Below, piece by piece: positions 40,308 to 42,500 of a stretch of 42,500 bases of DNA (position 1 is the stretch's first letter; the number at the start of each line of letters is the position of its first letter). The notes beneath the pieces are model-generated. The model saw only the letters and a list, made by a program, of their open reading frames with translations, was not told the DNA's origin and searched no databases. The position numbers and the translations under genes were made by a program. Source of the stretch: Glandiceps talaboti (taxonomy: Eukaryota > Hemichordata > Enteropneusta > Spengelidae); assembly GCF_964340395.1 (NCBI RefSeq), contig NC_135549.1, positions 2,907,501 to 2,950,000 on the forward strand, read 5' to 3'.

Positions 40308-42169
40308 ATGAACGAGATGTCATCGTTTCGGACGATTCAAATATTGTCTGTGTTTTTTCTGTTGTTTCCTCGTCACGGGAGCAGTCAAGGTAGGTTGAAG
40401 GCAATTTTGTTTCCAACAGTAAACAAACTTTGATAAGTCGTCAAGTTTTTTTCTGTCTGTCATATTGGCTAAAAATACATAAATGTGGTTATCTGAACGT
40501 CAAATGTGAATACTTCGGCTTTTCTTCAATCATTCAAAACTCTATTTTACTGGTACTTTGATAGGCATGTGTTATTGGTGCATTTTGACAAAGAATAAAT
40601 GTCTTGTGTAAGATGGCATTGGCATTGCATTATTGCATTATTATATGTTCGCTTTCATATACATGTAATTTGTATTACTGCACACAGCGTTTACTCAAAC
40701 TGCAATAGGAATGTATTTGAAAAAAAACACTAACATTTTTTTAAATTTTGTTACTAGTATATGACTTTATCAAATGTTAGCGCAGATTTGGAGAACTATT
40801 TCAAGTTAATCTTTCTTGTGTTGGTAATAAACAATCTTGACACATCAATGAAAATCTTGAGATGATAAAACATAGTCGCAATATTATGGTTGTTTTCTCC
40901 TTGTGATGTGCTTAGAACCTTGTGATAGTAGTCCGTGTCAAAATGGCGCCGACTGTGCCGATGGTAACGATGAGTACTTCTGTCAGTGTCCGAAGGGATG
41001 GGAAGGCATCAGTTGTGAACTCGGCAACGGTAAGTACTAGTATAGTACCTTCCACTCTCCAATGTTTCATAAAATTGAAGTTCAATTTCATGTTTCTAAT
41101 GAGGGGGTTGGAATACAATAATCGGCGAGACCAATATTTCAATGTAGGATAAACAATAAGTTTGGGGTGGGGGTGGGGGTGGGGGTGGGGTTAAGGTTGA
41201 AGCATTTTAGTTCTCATCGGACAGAAACGATGTTTACCTTTAATGGGTCTGTGTTGTATCTCTAAATACAAATTGAGAAATTTAAGAATTTTCTCTATAG
41301 TAAATGCGTGGCACTGAAACTGTTAATAAAAAAGTATTTTTCTCACTACATACTGGCTTTGTATTTGTAGTACTGCATACTGATTTGAAAGTGATTATGC
41401 TGTCTGAAACAATTATCAATTTTGGCCAATTAAGTCAGAATGGGTGGGTGGGGGGGGGGGGTCTGATGAGGCATAACTACAAGAATTAAGTTTGTTATCC
41501 TAAATTGAATTATTAATCTCGCCTCTGACGTAACCTAAGATATATATGTATATCTGCAAATATGGTCAGTTTTAGCGATTGGCAGTTTCACAACTTGTAC
41601 TTGTTTTGAACTATTATGAATAATACAAATAGAATAATATACTTCTGATTGAGACCATAAAATAATATTTAAAAATTAACTTCCAAGTAAAGAAATTGGA
41701 AGACTCTGTTTACACCTTTCGTCCGACATTGTTTAGACGTACGTACGTCTTAATTTCATTGGCTGTAATCTCCATTCTGTTCAACAGTTTGATATCACCG
41801 ATAACAAATATGATTATGTTTCAGGTGTACGATGTGGTGGCAGTTTTATCACCAACGATGCTGCCGATTTATTTTCACCTGGTTGGCCCGGTGATTATCC
41901 AGATAGGTCAAAGTGTATATGGTTGATTATGATGCCCAATGCCCAAGAAATTACCATAAACGTCGTCGAATTCAACACTGAGTGGAATAAAGATTTCGTG
42001 GAAATCGGACCCGGAGCTGATTCTTACGGCACTGCCCTCTTCACACTGATGGGCTCTGGTGACAACGTCACGGATCACGTGACAATACAATCAAACAGAG
42101 CATTCGTGCTGTTTGAATCGGATCGAAACAGACCGTTTCCAGGGTTTCACCTCAGATATGAAATATCAA
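40308..42169 (+). CDS. EGF-CUB domain protein (5' part, first 3 exons; continues past window)
   Basis: Exon 1 (40308-40389) encodes the leader MNEMSSFRTIQILSVFFLLF and ends after HGSSQ in phase 1. Exon 2 (40916-41029) encodes one EGF domain: EPCDSSPCQNGADC, then EYFCQCPKGWEGISCE, with all six Cys. Exon 3 (41825-42169) encodes one CUB domain starting RCGG, with the FSPGWPGDYPD block, SKCIW, and the ending FPGFHLRYEIS. All introns are phase 1, typical of shuffled extracellular domains. The CUB keeps Cys 1 and 2 but lacks the usual third and fourth Cys: DFVEIG and ALFTLMG occupy their places. The start ATG at 40308 opens directly onto the leader. Further exons are expected to the right, so soluble or membrane-bound form is unknown. 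Confidence 0.9.
41164..41190. repeat. (GGGGGT)n tract, G-quadruplex potential (EGF-CUB intron 2)
   Basis: Four runs of four to five G separated by single T lie about 135 bases after the exon 2 donor. A separate G run (41449-41461) lies later in the same intron. Confidence 0.9.
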
Positions 42170-42332
42170 GTAAGGTCCTTCACGATTGATTTGTTTTACA
42201 ATCTACAAATTGTAAACACAGTTTCTTTCCTTCTGAATCAAGTTTCATCTGTTTGTCTTAAAATGAGAAATCGAATTCACATAAAGTTTTTACAATATGC
42301 AGTAATCTTCTCTCAGTCCATATCATACGTAT

Positions 42333-42368
42333 TACCTCAGACCACTATATGTATAATGGTCTGAGGTA
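42333..42368. repeat. 12-bp perfect inverted repeat (EGF-CUB intron 3)
   Basis: TACCTCAGACCA at 42333-42344 and TGGTCTGAGGTA at 42357-42368 pair fully around a 12-base AT-rich loop. No flanking target duplication was seen. Confidence 0.85.
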
Positions 42369-42500
42369 TAACCCAAGTACAGAAGCTGTAACTGTTTTTA
42401 CATGTACTTATTGTTCTTACTACGTAGTATTTCGACTTCAACATCGCAACTGATACTTTACTGAGCCATGATCGAATTGTGCTCAAACTGTCCTTCACAC

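Noticed and set aside
40069-40311. 80-codon plus-strand frame just before the EGF-CUB start
   Set aside because: Out of frame with the signal peptide that begins at 40308; best read as 5' UTR or promoter sequence.

Overview
The window is nuclear DNA of an animal. Genes are split by many AT-rich GT-AG introns, there is no operon structure or Shine-Dalgarno spacing, microsatellites and minisatellites are frequent, and a CR1/jockey-type retrotransposon and small inverted-repeat elements are present. Domain content (EGF-CUB, thrombospondin type 1, TAMM41) fits a bilaterian invertebrate, for example an invertebrate deuterostome or a spiralian. The sequence alone does not settle the phylum.

Layout. 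Bases 1-13,400 hold no gene I can support: they contain a degenerate ~166-bp tandem array at the left edge, a 24-bp minisatellite, a 57-bp triplication, a (CA)n tract, a 3' remnant of an L1/Tx1-like retrotransposon and a MITE-like inverted repeat. Bases 18,172-13,434 (minus strand) are a complete 8-exon TAMM41 gene (mitochondrial CDP-diacylglycerol synthase, cardiolipin pathway), about 327 aa. Its CpG-richer upstream region carries a YY1-like start site pointing the other way and is followed by a 5'-truncated CR1-like element with an intact 422-aa reverse-transcriptase ORF (18,720-20,117).

The main object is a plus-strand gene at 21,646-35,907. I could join 17 exons with every splice phase consistent into one 1030-residue secreted protein. 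It has a signal peptide, about six beta-sandwich repeats that look like the cadherin-like/VCBS/tandem-95 repeats of large bacterial adhesins, an insert with 15 tryptophans in 87 residues, a Cys cluster, one TSP1 domain and an eight-Cys tail. I do not recognise this architecture as a named family. At least four of its introns begin with or near tandem arrays; in two of them the array includes copies of the exon end and its 5' splice site.

The right end holds a head-to-head gene pair. On the minus strand is a two-exon, 111-aa single-pass membrane protein (38,868-37,629) with a very short ectodomain, whose intron carries a fresh-looking 245-bp foldback MITE. On the plus strand is the 5' part of a secreted or membrane EGF-CUB protein (40,308 to beyond the window). 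The genes show no shared pathway. The two extracellular genes and the small membrane protein could belong to matrix or cell-surface biology, which is inference only.
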